A stretch of 22,462 bases of DNA, taken from JAWBSP01 sp964632175. GTDB taxonomy: Archaea; Hadarchaeota; Hadarchaeia; Hadarchaeales; JAWBSP01. Shown one piece after another: positions 1 to 7,496 of the stretch. Below the pieces are notes generated by a model. That model was not told where the DNA came from. It saw only the letters and a list, made by a program, of their open reading frames with translations, and did no database searches. The stretch covers positions 1 to 22,462 of the forward strand of contig CAZWBJ010000016.1 in NCBI GenBank assembly GCA_964632175.1, in the 5' to 3' direction. The stretch's first letter is position 1, and each line of letters opens with the position of its first letter. A program made the translations under genes and the position numbers.

Positions 1-465
1 GTCATCCCCCTGCGGCACTCCAGGAAGAGGGAGGCCCTGAAGAGAATCCTATCGAAGCAGAAGACTCGTCGCGGAATCCAGCTGGACAAGATACCCGCAC
101 CCAAGATGCTGAAGGATCTCCGGGAGGGGTTGGGGCTCTCCATAGCCGAACTCACCAGACTGGCGAGGGGCAAGGGTGTTCGGGTAAGCGAGAGCCTTCT
201 CAGGCACCTGGAGAAGGGGAGGACCAAGCGAGTGGGTAGGGAGGCGCTGGGTGCCTTGGCGGAGGTGCTGTGGGAAAGGGCCAGGGCGCTGGGGAGGGAG
301 GAGGCTTCGCTCAAGGCGGGAAAGCTCCTCCTTCTTTCGCAGGCGGATGTTTACTGGGACGAGGTGGTGGAGGTGGGTGAGGCCGAGGTGGGGGAGAGAT
401 ACGTTTACGATTTGACCGTGGAGGAAGATCACAACTACGAGGCCAACGGGCTGGTGGTTTCGAAT
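1..465 (+). mobile_element. C-terminal part of an intein inserted in the pilus ATPase
   Basis: Translation of the first frame ends with an intein block F, YVYDLTVEEDHNYEANG followed by LVVSN, and then Cys at 466-468 as the +1 extein residue. The preceding stretch (bases 106-345) is Arg/Lys-rich, with a helix-turn-helix-like pattern (LGLSIAELTRLARGKGVRVSESLLRHLEKG), as seen in linkers or endonuclease-associated parts of large archaeal inteins. The N-terminal splicing blocks, and any LAGLIDADG endonuclease core, would lie upstream of the window. The terminal Asn and Cys+1 needed for splicing are present. The penultimate residue is Ser instead of the usual His. The intein sits exactly at the conserved nucleotide-binding region before MGTLHA, a common choice for inteins. 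Confidence 0.85.
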
Positions 466-915
466 TGTATGGGAACCCTGCACGCCAATTCCGCCTCCGA
501 GACCATCACCCGCCTCACCGAGCCCCCCATGAACGTACCCCCCATCATGATCCCCGCCCTCGATATCATCCTCATGCAGCAGCGCCTGCACCACAAGAAG
601 AAGGGGGTGGTGAGGAGAGTGACGGAGGTGGCGGAAATCACCGGGCTGGAGGGGGGGAGGCCCCAGCTCAGCAGGATATACGTTTGGGATGCTAGAAGAG
701 ACGAGCTACTTCCCACCAACGTCCCCAGCCGGACCCTGCGCGTCATCTCGGAATTCTCAGGGATGACCTTGAGGGAGCTGCAGGAGGAGATGAAGCGGAG
801 GCAGAAGGTGCTCTCCTGGCTCTTCCGAAAGGGCATCCGAGACCTCCAGCACGTGGGGGAGATCATCCAGAGGTACTACGTGGAGCCCGAGAAGGTCTTG
901 AAAGAGGTAGGGTGA
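1..915 (+). CDS. Type IV pilus / type II secretion-type assembly ATPase (GspE/TadA family), intein-containing, 5' end outside window
   Basis: The frame is open from base 1, so the gene begins upstream. Residues encoded by bases 1-465 are the C-terminal part of an intein. From base 466 the host protein resumes with CMGTLHANSASETITRL, the histidine-box region of secretion ATPases, followed by NVPPIMIPALDIILMQQRL and VTEVAEITGLEGG, which are typical of archaeal GspE/PilB-like ATPases. The Walker A and B motifs must lie upstream of the intein and are not visible. The family consists of cytoplasmic hexamers that power pilus assembly through an inner-membrane platform protein. The next two genes encode such platform proteins, and pilins follow, so a pilus role is well supported. 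The stop TGA overlaps the ATG of the next gene (TGATG). Confidence 0.9.
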   Translation, partial: VIPLRHSRKREALKRILSKQKTRRGIQLDKIPAPKMLKDLREGLGLSIAELTRLARGKGVRVSESLLRHLEKGRTKRVGREALGALAEVLWERARALGREEASLKAGKLLLLSQADVYWDEVVEVGEAEVGERYVYDLTVEEDHNYEANGLVVSNCMGTLHANSASETITRLTEPPMNVPPIMIPALDIILMQQRLHHKKKGVVRRVTEVAEITGLEGGRPQLSRIYVWDARRDELLPTNVPSRTLRVISEFSGMTLRELQEEMKRRQKVLSWLFRKGIRDLQHVGEIIQRYYVEPEKVLKEVG

Positions 916-1970
916 TGGCGAGGAAGAAAAAGGGGAGCCCCTTCCTCTCCTTCCTCGAGGGGATCGGTTCTGGTCTGTTCAAGGTGGGAGAAAAGATAGG
1001 GGGAAAGCCTGGGGAGGAGGAGGTGGCAGAGCGCCTAGAGAAGATAAAGGAGGCCACCGTCGCCCCCCTGAGACCCGAATTCACCCCCGAGGAGGAGCGG
1101 GCCTGGATGAGGCGCAGGTCAGAACTCAGGCGCCCCTTCTCCGAGCGCCTCACGGATTTCTTGATTTCCCCCTTCAAGAAGCCAGCGCAAAGGATGGTCG
1201 GCTCCTTCACAGGCCTAGAGCGTGACCTCTACCGTGCGAACATGAAGATTTCCCCGGAGGCCTTCGTGGCCCTCATTCTCGCCCTCACCCTCCTAGCCGG
1301 GATCCCCATCCTGCTCCTGGCCTCCCTCCTCCTCCCCTCCCCCCTCAACCTGCCGATAGGGATGTTCGGTTTTATCTTCATCTTCATGTACGCCAGGAAT
1401 TACCCCAGGAAGCGGGCCTTGGGAAGATTCATAGACATCAACAGGAAGCTCCCCTACGTTCTGAGGCACCTCTCCACCAGCCTCAACTCGGGGGTCGGGC
1501 TTCCGGAGGCCATCGTCTCCGTCTCCCAGGCCGATTACGGGGCGCTCTCCGAGGAGTTCGGGAGGGTGGTCCATGATGTCAAGGCTGGGATGAGCTTGGA
1601 GGATGCCCTGGCCCGGCTGGACGAGAGGGTGGAATCCCTCCCGCTCAGGAGGTGCGTGAGACAGATCAGGCGGACTCTCAAGACCGGCGGGGATCTGGCC
1701 AAGATCCTGACCTCCATGGCCAACGAGACCTCCTTCGAGTTGCGCATGAAGCTAAGGGATTACACCCAGTCCCTCAACCTCTTCGCCCTCATGTACATGT
1801 TCGCCTCCTCCGTCCTCCCGGCCATGCTCATCATCGCCTTCACGGTCATGGGAAGGATAGGAGCCGCAGGGCTACCGCCCCAGCTCATCTCCATGATGCT
1901 GATCTTCCTCCTCCCCATGCTCCTCCTCTTCCTCGTCCTGACCATAAAGAGAATGGAGCCGAAGCTCTGA
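915..1970 (+). CDS. Archaeal pilus assembly platform membrane protein, TadC/FlaJ-like (T2SSF), copy 1
   Basis: A 351-residue protein with a charged cytoplasmic N-terminus (about 110 residues), a first pair of hydrophobic segments near residues 120-165, a T2SSF-type cytoplasmic domain (LPYVLRHLSTSLNSGVGLPE, then GALSEEFGRVVHDVKAGMSL), and two C-terminal membrane segments. In this family the domain is the inner-membrane platform that the assembly ATPase turns or engages. The ATG at 915 is chosen because it overlaps the upstream TGA and follows GAGGTAGGG; a GTG at 912 would add one residue. The second platform gene begins one base after its stop. T2SSF membership is clear; whether the machine is adhesive, secretory or DNA-uptake is not. 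Confidence 0.88.
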   Translation: MARKKKGSPFLSFLEGIGSGLFKVGEKIGGKPGEEEVAERLEKIKEATVAPLRPEFTPEEERAWMRRRSELRRPFSERLTDFLISPFKKPAQRMVGSFTGLERDLYRANMKISPEAFVALILALTLLAGIPILLLASLLLPSPLNLPIGMFGFIFIFMYARNYPRKRALGRFIDINRKLPYVLRHLSTSLNSGVGLPEAIVSVSQADYGALSEEFGRVVHDVKAGMSLEDALARLDERVESLPLRRCVRQIRRTLKTGGDLAKILTSMANETSFELRMKLRDYTQSLNLFALMYMFASSVLPAMLIIAFTVMGRIGAAGLPPQLISMMLIFLLPMLLLFLVLTIKRMEPKL

Positions 1971-1971
1971 C

Positions 1972-2895
1972 ATGGTGGCCAAAAAAATCGCCCGGCTAGG
2001 AAGGCTTCTCCCCGAGGACTTCAGGGTCAACCTAGACCGCAGGCTCGCCTCCACCAAGATGGCCTTCACGGCTGATGAGTTCGCCGGGCTCTCCCTCCTC
2101 CTCTCTCTCTTCCTCTCTCTCCTCGCAGGGGTGGCGGCTGCCCTCTTCCTTTCACCCGCCCTCCTTCTTCTCTTCCCCGTACTCTTCCCCACCCTCTTCC
2201 TAGTTCTAGTTTGGGTCGTTCCCTACCAGAAGGCGAAAAAGAGGGCGGCCGAGCTTGAGAGGGAGCTTCCCGACGCCCTCAGGCACATGGCGAGCGTCCT
2301 AAGGGCGGGGGTGGGGGTGGAGGAGGCCCTGACCGAGATTTCGAAGTCGAAGTACGGTGCCCTCTCCGAGGAGTTCGGAAGGGTGGTGGCGGAGGTGAAG
2401 AAAGGGAGGGGTCTGGTGAGCGCCCTTCTGGCCTTCGGAAAACGGTCCTTCTCCCCCCTGTGCGAGCGAACCTCCAGATTGATCACCGAGGGGGTGGAGA
2501 GGGGAGCGGGGCTGGCGGATGTGCTGGAGGCCGTGGCCACCGACGCCCTCGAGGTAAGGGCCATCCAGAGGGAGAGGGTAGCCGTGACCACCCAGCAGGT
2601 TCTCTTTCTGATGGTGGTTTCGGTCATGGCCGCCCCTTTCGTTATAGGGCTCGCCCTCTCCATAACCAGCATGGGAGGAGGTCCCGGGACGACGGGAGGG
2701 GTGACGGCCCAGCTCACCCTCCCGGTGACCATCTACACGGCGGTCCAAGCCTTCATCTGTGGCGTGGCGGTGGGCATCATCCGGTACGGCAGCGCCAGCA
2801 AGGGAATGAGGTACTCGGTCCTCTTCGTGCCGATGGCGGTGCTGATCATGAGGGCCTCCGGCTTGGCTCTCAGGTTTATAGCACCCTCTTTCTAG
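1972..2895 (+). CDS. Archaeal pilus assembly platform membrane protein, TadC/FlaJ-like (T2SSF), copy 2
   Basis: A 307-residue paralogue of the preceding protein. It lacks the long charged N-terminal extension but keeps two hydrophobic segments (about residues 40-85), the T2SSF core (LPDALRHMASVLRAGVGVEE and GALSEEFGRVVAEVKKGRGL), and three or so C-terminal membrane segments. The shared GALSEEFGRVV string shows that the two genes descend from one domain. Tandem platform proteins (TadB/TadC style) are common in Tad-type and archaeal pilus loci, and they probably work as a heteromeric platform for the upstream ATPase. Only one base separates the genes, so they are almost certainly co-transcribed and translationally coupled. 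Function is inferred from family and context. Confidence 0.87.
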   Translation: MVAKKIARLGRLLPEDFRVNLDRRLASTKMAFTADEFAGLSLLLSLFLSLLAGVAAALFLSPALLLLFPVLFPTLFLVLVWVVPYQKAKKRAAELERELPDALRHMASVLRAGVGVEEALTEISKSKYGALSEEFGRVVAEVKKGRGLVSALLAFGKRSFSPLCERTSRLITEGVERGAGLADVLEAVATDALEVRAIQRERVAVTTQQVLFLMVVSVMAAPFVIGLALSITSMGGGPGTTGGVTAQLTLPVTIYTAVQAFICGVAVGIIRYGSASKGMRYSVLFVPMAVLIMRASGLALRFIAPSF

Positions 2896-2922
2896 CCATG
2901 AATGCGATGACTTGTGCACTAA

Positions 2923-2963
2923 CTCCCTCTTTGGGAGCTCCTGCTGCTATCCCCCTTTTGGGG
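2923..2963 (+). promoter_or_regulatory. Two small hairpins in the leader of the first pilin gene
   Basis: The 76-base gap between the second platform gene and the first pilin contains CTCCC-TCTTT-GGGAG (2923-2937) and CCCC-TTTT-GGGG (about 2952-2963). The 3' arm of the second runs directly into GGAAGGAAGG, the ribosome binding site of the pilin at 2972. A fold could mask that site, or the hairpins could be a processing or attenuation point that separates abundant pilin mRNA from the machinery mRNA. No clear TATA box is visible here. The inverted repeats are seen; the function is inferred. Confidence 0.4.
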
Positions 2964-2971
2964 AAGGAAGG

Positions 2972-3346
2972 ATGAAGGTTAAGGGTCAAGGGGCGACGGA
3001 GTACCTCCTGATGCTTGCCGTGGTGATCGGAGTTGCGGTGGTGGCAGCCTATTATCTCACGGGCGCTGCTACAGAAATCACCATAACCGGCACGGCATCG
3101 GTAGACAAGAGCGATAACACGAAAGTGACCTTTACACCCACCAAGATGATTCCCGACAAGACGATAGCCTCGGGCGCTTGGGAGTGGGCGGTCTACAGGG
3201 GGGCGACCAAAATCGGGGGGGCTCTGGGTGCCGTGGCCTTGGAGGAGGGAACACCCGTTACCCTTACTTGCGACGGTGAGGTACGCTCGGGCGACGTGGT
3301 GAAGATAAAGTACAAGGGCACTTGGGTGGACGCGGCGACGATTTGA
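2972..3346 (+). CDS. Major type IV pilin-like protein with class III signal peptide, copy 1
   Basis: A 124-residue product starting MKVKGQGATEYLL. It has a short basic leader ending in Gly, then Gln at the predicted mature +1 and Glu at +5, followed by about 20 hydrophobic residues: the archaeal class III (DUF361/EppA-processed) pilin signature. The C-terminal head is a compact beta-rich domain (EITITGTASV, then KIKYKGTWVDAATI). The start at 2972 is chosen because it gives a normal leader, follows GGAAGGAAGG, and matches the duplicate at 3488; an upstream in-frame start would place an odd Cys-rich stretch before the leader. It probably polymerises into the filament assembled by the upstream ATPase and platform proteins. 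Confidence 0.85.
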   Translation: MKVKGQGATEYLLMLAVVIGVAVVAAYYLTGAATEITITGTASVDKSDNTKVTFTPTKMIPDKTIASGAWEWAVYRGATKIGGALGAVALEEGTPVTLTCDGEVRSGDVVKIKYKGTWVDAATI

Positions 3347-3354
3347 TACTCCAT

Positions 3355-3397
3355 TTTGGATTCCCGATTCCAAATCCGATTACCCCATACGGGGTAA
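3355..3397 (+). terminator. Pair of hairpins between the two major pilin genes
   Basis: Immediately after the first pilin stop are TTTGGA (3355-3360) pairing with TCCAAA (3369-3374), and TTACCCC (3380-3386) pairing with GGGGTAA (3391-3397) across a 4-base loop. No strong U-tract follows, so this is more likely an RNA-stabilising or processing structure than a classical terminator. A new TATA box lies about 50 bases further on, consistent with the second pilin having its own transcript. Confidence 0.4.
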
Positions 3398-3444
3398 CTG
3401 AGCTTCCGCGGGTTGAGAATCTGCCCACCCACGTCGCGATAGAC

Positions 3445-3479
3445 TTTTAAAAGGGGGGTTTGAGAGAAGAAGGAGGTGA
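3445..3479 (+). promoter_or_regulatory. TATA box and Shine-Dalgarno sequence of the second pilin
   Basis: CTTTTAAAAGG (TATA core 3445-3452) sits about 25 bases before GGAGGTGA (3472-3479). The latter is a near-perfect complement to the 16S rRNA 3' end and lies 8 bases before the ATG at 3488. That spacing decides the start: the overlapping GTG (3476) and ATG (3479) lie inside the ribosome binding site. A dedicated promoter plus perfect ribosome site suggests high expression of this pilin. Confidence 0.65.
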
Positions 3480-3487
3480 TGAAGAGA

Positions 3488-3865
3488 ATGAAGGTTAAGG
3501 GTCAAGGGGCGACGGAGTACCTCCTGATACTTGCCGCAGTGCTCGTGGTAGTGGCGGTGGCGGTTTACTACGTCACGAGAGCCGGCCCGTCGGTGACCAT
3601 TACTGGCACGGCCAGAGTAAAAGCCGACGACAACACGAAAGTCATCTTTAAACCCACCAAGATGATTCCCGACAAGACGATAGCCTCGGGCGCTTGGGAG
3701 TGGGCGGTCTACAGGGAGGCGACCAAAATCGGGGGGGGTACGGGTGCCGTGGACTTGACGGAAGGATTAGAGGTGGAACTTGATTGCGGCGCCGAAGTAC
3801 GGGCGAACGACGTGGTGAAGATAAAGTACAAGGGCACTTGGGTGGACGCAGCGACGGTCGCGTAA
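3488..3865 (+). CDS. Major type IV pilin-like protein with class III signal peptide, copy 2
   Basis: A 125-residue tandem duplicate of the pilin at 2972, with the same MKVKGQGATEYLL leader (mature Gln +1, Glu +5), a hydrophobic helix and a beta-rich head ending KYKGTWVDAATVA. Identity to copy 1 is mosaic at DNA level. The first 41 bases of the genes match exactly (2972-3012 and 3488-3528), as does a 65-base block (3136-3200 and 3652-3716), while the segments between differ. This suggests recent duplication or ongoing gene conversion. It has its own TATA box and a strong ribosome binding site, so it may be the main filament subunit. Roughly 170 bases without a gene follow; that stretch shows only T-rich runs. 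Confidence 0.85.
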   Translation: MKVKGQGATEYLLILAAVLVVVAVAVYYVTRAGPSVTITGTARVKADDNTKVIFKPTKMIPDKTIASGAWEWAVYREATKIGGGTGAVDLTEGLEVELDCGAEVRANDVVKIKYKGTWVDAATVA

Positions 3866-4035
3866 AACGGCTAACGCCCTTAACCCTGAGGTATTGAGGC
3901 CTTGAACTTATCTTTAATTCTATCTCTTTGATTCTCGGAAAACCGCCGAAAACAGGCTTCCACCAGGGTGAATGAGGCAAACCCGGCGGTGCTCGGGAAG
4001 GCTAGGATAGATTTCTCGTATTAATTAAGGTAATT

Positions 4036-4275
4036 GTGAAGATGGAAGGCCAGACTTCCGTGGAGTTCCTTCTCCTGCTGGCAGCGATGCTTGTCACACT
4101 CGCCGGGATCCTGACATATTTCGTCGCCTCTTCCTCCTCGATGGGTTCAAGCGTTTCGGGGGATGTGGAGAACGTCAGGCAGGAGGCGGTGGATCTCCTG
4201 AAATCCGACTCGGCCCAGTTACTTCCGCGGGGAGGCGGGGGCACCCAGTTTTTCTATAACTGGGCCCACCTTTGA
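4036..4275 (+). CDS. Small class III signal peptide protein (minor pilin)
   Basis: A 79-residue product beginning MKMEGQTSVEFLLLL. It has the short basic leader, Gly before Gln +1, and Glu at +5 of a type III archaeal pilin signal, then a hydrophobic helix and a short hydrophilic tail. GTG at 4036 is preferred over ATG at 4042 because AAGG lies about 6-8 bases before it and the leader then has the same M-K-x-x-G-Q layout as the two major pilins. The last 57 bases overlap the 3' end of the convergent gene on the other strand, so the C-terminal residues are constrained by two reading frames. It is much smaller than its neighbours and may be a tip, base or initiator subunit. Confidence 0.65.
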   Translation: MKMEGQTSVEFLLLLAAMLVTLAGILTYFVASSSSMGSSVSGDVENVRQEAVDLLKSDSAQLLPRGGGGTQFFYNWAHL

Positions 4276-4917
4276 ACCCCTGAGCCCCAAGAGGGACCTC
4301 TCCACCTTCACTTTCACCCTCTGATTTTCCCTCACCCTGAAGGGTGTGTCCACCAAGTACCGCCCGGCCTTGAGGTTGCTCCTTATATCATAACCCACCC
4401 TGACCAGCACCCTGTTTCCCCAGCTCCTCTCCACCACCCCCACGGCGTAATCCCTGCCGTACCTCATCTTGAAGATCGAGAGGGAGACCAGCAGGAACCC
4501 CAGCCCCGCGAGCACGAAGAGCGAACCCCAGCGGGAGAGGAGGAGGAACCAGGGGAGGAGGACGCAGAGGAAGAGGAAGAAGCGGTAAGCGGGGTAGTCC
4601 TCCCCAAAGGCCCGCCTAAGCTGGGGGAGGAGGGAGAGCAGGTAGGCAGAACTCAGGGCGAGGAGGAGGGGGAGCGGGCCCCAGAGGACGAGGGCACAAA
4701 CGGCGAGGAGGAGGGAGAAGAGGAAGGCCACTTGTACTTTGAGGATTACATACTCGGACCAGCCCATCCCCCTCCCCTCGAAGTACCCCCTGAGCGGACG
4801 GGGAACCTGGGGGGTGGCTGGGCGCCTGTGCTCCCTCCTTCGGGGGAACCTGACTCTGGGCATTCTGGGGTGGAGGATCGCCTCCCCCAGTTTCTCGAAA
4901 AACTCCCGGAGATTCAT
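4219..4917 (-). CDS. Integral membrane protein at the end of the minor pilin operon (possibly DUF2101-like)
   Basis: A 232-residue protein with a basic N-terminal 55 residues, four or so hydrophobic segments between about residues 65 and 150, and a C-terminal cytoplasmic beta-rich domain (VGYDIRSNLKAGRYLVDTPF, then VKVKVERSLLG). From memory this layout resembles the archaeal DUF2101 membrane family; I cannot confirm it here. The start at 4917 is chosen because its ATG overlaps the TGA of the upstream gene (ATGA); an upstream in-frame start would add only Arg-rich sequence. As the last gene of the pilin operon it is a candidate accessory assembly or anchoring factor. Catalytic motifs are absent. 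Confidence 0.7.
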   Translation of the reverse strand: MNLREFFEKLGEAILHPRMPRVRFPRRREHRRPATPQVPRPLRGYFEGRGMGWSEYVILKVQVAFLFSLLLAVCALVLWGPLPLLLALSSAYLLSLLPQLRRAFGEDYPAYRFFLFLCVLLPWFLLLSRWGSLFVLAGLGFLLVSLSIFKMRYGRDYAVGVVERSWGNRVLVRVGYDIRSNLKAGRYLVDTPFRVRENQRVKVKVERSLLGLRGSKVGPVIEKLGAPASPRK

Positions 4918-5282
4918 AGGGGACCGACGTCGACCACTTTCACGCACCTAGCGTTCTCCCCCGGCCCCCAAGTCCTGCTGGCAAAAATGTACACGAGGTT
5001 CTCCATCCTCCACGCCACCACCGGAACCCCGCCGTACTGGAGGTATACCAGCCCCAAGTCTCGCAGCACGGAGTTGTCGATCAAAATCCCCATTCCCGCG
5101 AGCTTGCGCACATTGTAGGCCGCATCCTCGCCCGCGAAAGCCACCTTCCTCCCCCCGATTTTCAGGGAGATGGCCTCGCTCCCCCAGCGGAGGGAGGACA
5201 GGAAAGCGGAGAGGAGAAGTACAACGGTGAAGATGAGTAGGAGCGAAAGGCCACTGAAGACGAAACCCCTCTCCTCACGCAT
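4914..5282 (-). CDS. Pseudopilin-like protein with N-terminal membrane helix
   Basis: A 122-residue protein starting MREERGFVFSGLSLLLIFTV: a basic leader, Gly, Phe, then an uninterrupted hydrophobic helix, and a roughly 90-residue outside domain. No acidic residue is present at the +5 position, unlike the true pilins nearby, so processing by a pilin peptidase is less certain. Its start overlaps the end of the upstream gene by 8 bases (ATGCGTGA) and its end overlaps the membrane protein gene by 4, so it sits inside a translationally coupled operon. It is probably a minor pilin or a pilin-like scaffold; no named family is recognised. Confidence 0.7.
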   Translation of the reverse strand: MREERGFVFSGLSLLLIFTVVLLLSAFLSSLRWGSEAISLKIGGRKVAFAGEDAAYNVRKLAGMGILIDNSVLRDLGLVYLQYGGVPVVAWRMENLVYIFASRTWGPGENARCVKVVDVGPL

Positions 5283-6459
5283 GGCCCGCCCTCCAGACGT
5301 AAAGGGTCACGGGCTCGAACTCCGGCTTCCGCCTCGAGCACCACTCTATCGCCCGTATCACCAGCGTGAGCCACTGGTTCTCCCCGACCCCCTGCGTGGC
5401 GCTCTCCACGAAGTGGGTGTTGAAGAGGACGGCCCTTTCCCTGCGGTAGAAGCCAGAGATCTGGGTTAAGGCGTCCTTCGCCAAGATGGCGGAGTTGTCC
5501 CTTCTTCTGGGTGGTGAGGGCCAGGTCCGGTAGGATTGGGCAAGGACGTAAACTCGGCGCCCACGCCTAGGTTCGTAGCGGTACTGGGCCATGTCATCCA
5601 AGTAGGGAACATCCTCACCGACCAGGAAGTTTTCGGTAATATAGTGAGTGTTATCCACAATCCTGATGTCCTGCTTCTGTTTCTTAGAGGTCCAGAGTCG
5701 TGCCCAAAAAATCCTCTGGAACTCACGGGTGTTATTATTTATCATGGTTGCCCCTCCCCCCACCACCCCGAACCATCCGTTCCTGTTTCCGCGCTCCAGC
5801 GCCTGCCTCGTTCCCCCACTGAAAAGGATACCCACATCGGGCAGAAAGACCACGTGGGGGGTGTTCTCGTTGAGGGGGGGGCTTATCTGATTCCTGAAGA
5901 AGGTTTCGTTGCTCGTGCGGACGATGGTCCAGAGAGGCCGGAGGGAATGGATGTTGTCTAGAAAAACGTTCTCGTCGTTCTCGTCCACCCAGGCTAGTAT
6001 TCTAAGATTCTCCAGCATCATGAAGTCCACCGTTGTCCGCGTGCAGGAGGCCGTTTCCGCGAGCTGGTTCTCAAAGAAATTTTCCCAGAGGGGGGAGTCA
6101 TCTGGATAAACCTTCAGCCTCTCCATGCCCAGTTTGGCCTGAAGGGTTGGGGGGAGCCGGATGTCCAGCCTGAACTGGAGGTAGGAGGGCAGGAGGCTCC
6201 TGAGACCCTCCCGGAGAATGAGCTTGGCGTTCTCCACCGCCGGCACTCTCAAGGTGAGCATTTCAACGGCCTCGGTCAGGAGACCTCCCTGCTCTAGGCA
6301 CAGGAGAGCATCGGAGGACAGTCTTGAGAGCCTCTCATATCCGTGCTCCTCGTAACTCAGGCTCGGGAGACCGACTTTTGCCACCCCCGCCACCAGCATG
6401 GTGGTGAGCAGGAGGGCGAAAACCGCATCTAGGCTCAAGACAAACCCGCCTTCTTTCAT
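5275..6459 (-). CDS. Large minor pilin-like protein (SLDA-type N-terminus)
   Basis: A 394-residue protein starting MKEGGFVLSLDAVFALLLTT. It shows the archaeal variant in which a basic leader and Gly-Phe are followed by SLDA and a hydrophobic helix. The large exported domain contains recurring Asn- and Trp-rich stretches but no motif I can name. The pattern RLSSDALLCLEQGG after the helix resembles the A/S-D-A-L-L segment of the next gene upstream, which suggests a shared fold at the base of the head. ATG at 6459 is preferred over TTG at 6465 because it overlaps the upstream TGA (ATGA). A long head on a pilin helix is typical of tip adhesins, which is a plausible but unproven role. Confidence 0.72.
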   Translation of the reverse strand: MKEGGFVLSLDAVFALLLTTMLVAGVAKVGLPSLSYEEHGYERLSRLSSDALLCLEQGGLLTEAVEMLTLRVPAVENAKLILREGLRSLLPSYLQFRLDIRLPPTLQAKLGMERLKVYPDDSPLWENFFENQLAETASCTRTTVDFMMLENLRILAWVDENDENVFLDNIHSLRPLWTIVRTSNETFFRNQISPPLNENTPHVVFLPDVGILFSGGTRQALERGNRNGWFGVVGGGATMINNNTREFQRIFWARLWTSKKQKQDIRIVDNTHYITENFLVGEDVPYLDDMAQYRYEPRRGRRVYVLAQSYRTWPSPPRRRDNSAILAKDALTQISGFYRRERAVLFNTHFVESATQGVGENQWLTLVIRAIEWCSRRKPEFEPVTLYVWRAGHA

Positions 6460-7496
6460 CTCCAAACCAGCACCTCCAAGAAACCGAACCTCAGCACCTC
6501 TGGATCCTCAAGGGCGAGGGAGGGGGACGAACAGGCCGGGAGGGCAACAAGCTGGATGAATGCCCAAGTGTTGGCATCCCCGCTCACCTTGATCCTCAGC
6601 TGGTTCTGCTGCCCGGGCCGGAAGGGCCTCGCTAGCCATCCATCGTTCTCGACCCCTCCACACTCCACCCAATGTCCAGCGGCGGAGGGGTTGGGAAAGG
6701 CCGCGGACGCCCCCATCCAAAGATAGTATATATAGCCGTTCTCTCTGCCCGCAACGTTGTCCGTGGGTGGGGCGCTGTTTATTCCAAGCGACACGTTGTC
6801 CCGGTAGTCTGGGTCAGAATCCGAGACCACTCTTATGTAAAAATCAAAGGCGTCGTTCTCGAACTGGCTAAGATAAAAGGAGAACTGATTCTCAACGATC
6901 CCAGCCTCTTCGAATTCCACATAGGTTTCCCAGAGAACTCTCCCAGTCCTCAAGAGGATCGGCCTTCTGATCGTCACCACCCTGTTCGCGCTCTCCAACT
7001 CCGGCGGTTGCGACTGGCCAAGTTGCCACCCAGGCCAAAAACTCCACAGCACCTGCTCGCTCTCTTGGTAGGTTCCCCCAACGAAGGTGGCCCTCCTCAT
7101 CCCCACCCTTATCCAGAACCTTTCCCCTCCGAACATCCTGAGAAGGCTTCCCCTTATCGGGCTCGAGCTCCAGTTCCCAGCTCGCAGGTTTTCCTTGAGC
7201 TTCCCCAGCCTCCACAAATCGACGACGCACTTGGAGGTCAGGTTTTCCCAGTTCTCGGCCAGCCCCGGAATTCTCGGGTCGGGGCTTTCGGTCCAGTCGG
7301 TTGGCGTCCCGCACGAGTAAAGGAGGGCGTCCGCCGCGTCGTTGACCATCCGCTCCAGAGAGTAGCCGAACCAGTATGCCTGAACCCTGCCGGAAAGCTC
7401 GCCGAAGCTGGAGCCCAGTAGGCTCAGGGCCAGGGCGAAAACGCCCACGGCGAAAAAGGCGTCGAGGGTGAAAATCTGTCCCTTAGAGCCTCTCAA
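6456..7496 (-). CDS. Large minor pilin-like protein (QIFTLDA N-terminus)
   Basis: A product of about 346 residues. After a short basic leader (MRGSKG) it has QIFTLDAFFAVGVFALALSL, a class III-like pilin helix with Gln at mature +1 and Asp at +6. Downstream, NDAADALLYSCGTPTDW and a long beta-rich exported domain follow (for example FDFYIRVVSDSD). TTG at 7496 is preferred because GGAGGT lies 5 bases before it and the leader is then normal length; an ATG at 7511 would add MWRSG. The start overlaps the end of the upstream pilin gene by 14 bases. With the gene at 5275 it forms a pair of large minor pilins. Confidence 0.72.
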   Translation of the reverse strand: MRGSKGQIFTLDAFFAVGVFALALSLLGSSFGELSGRVQAYWFGYSLERMVNDAADALLYSCGTPTDWTESPDPRIPGLAENWENLTSKCVVDLWRLGKLKENLRAGNWSSSPIRGSLLRMFGGERFWIRVGMRRATFVGGTYQESEQVLWSFWPGWQLGQSQPPELESANRVVTIRRPILLRTGRVLWETYVEFEEAGIVENQFSFYLSQFENDAFDFYIRVVSDSDPDYRDNVSLGINSAPPTDNVAGRENGYIYYLWMGASAAFPNPSAAGHWVECGGVENDGWLARPFRPGQQNQLRIKVSGDANTWAFIQLVALPACSSPSLALEDPEVLRFGFLEVLVWR

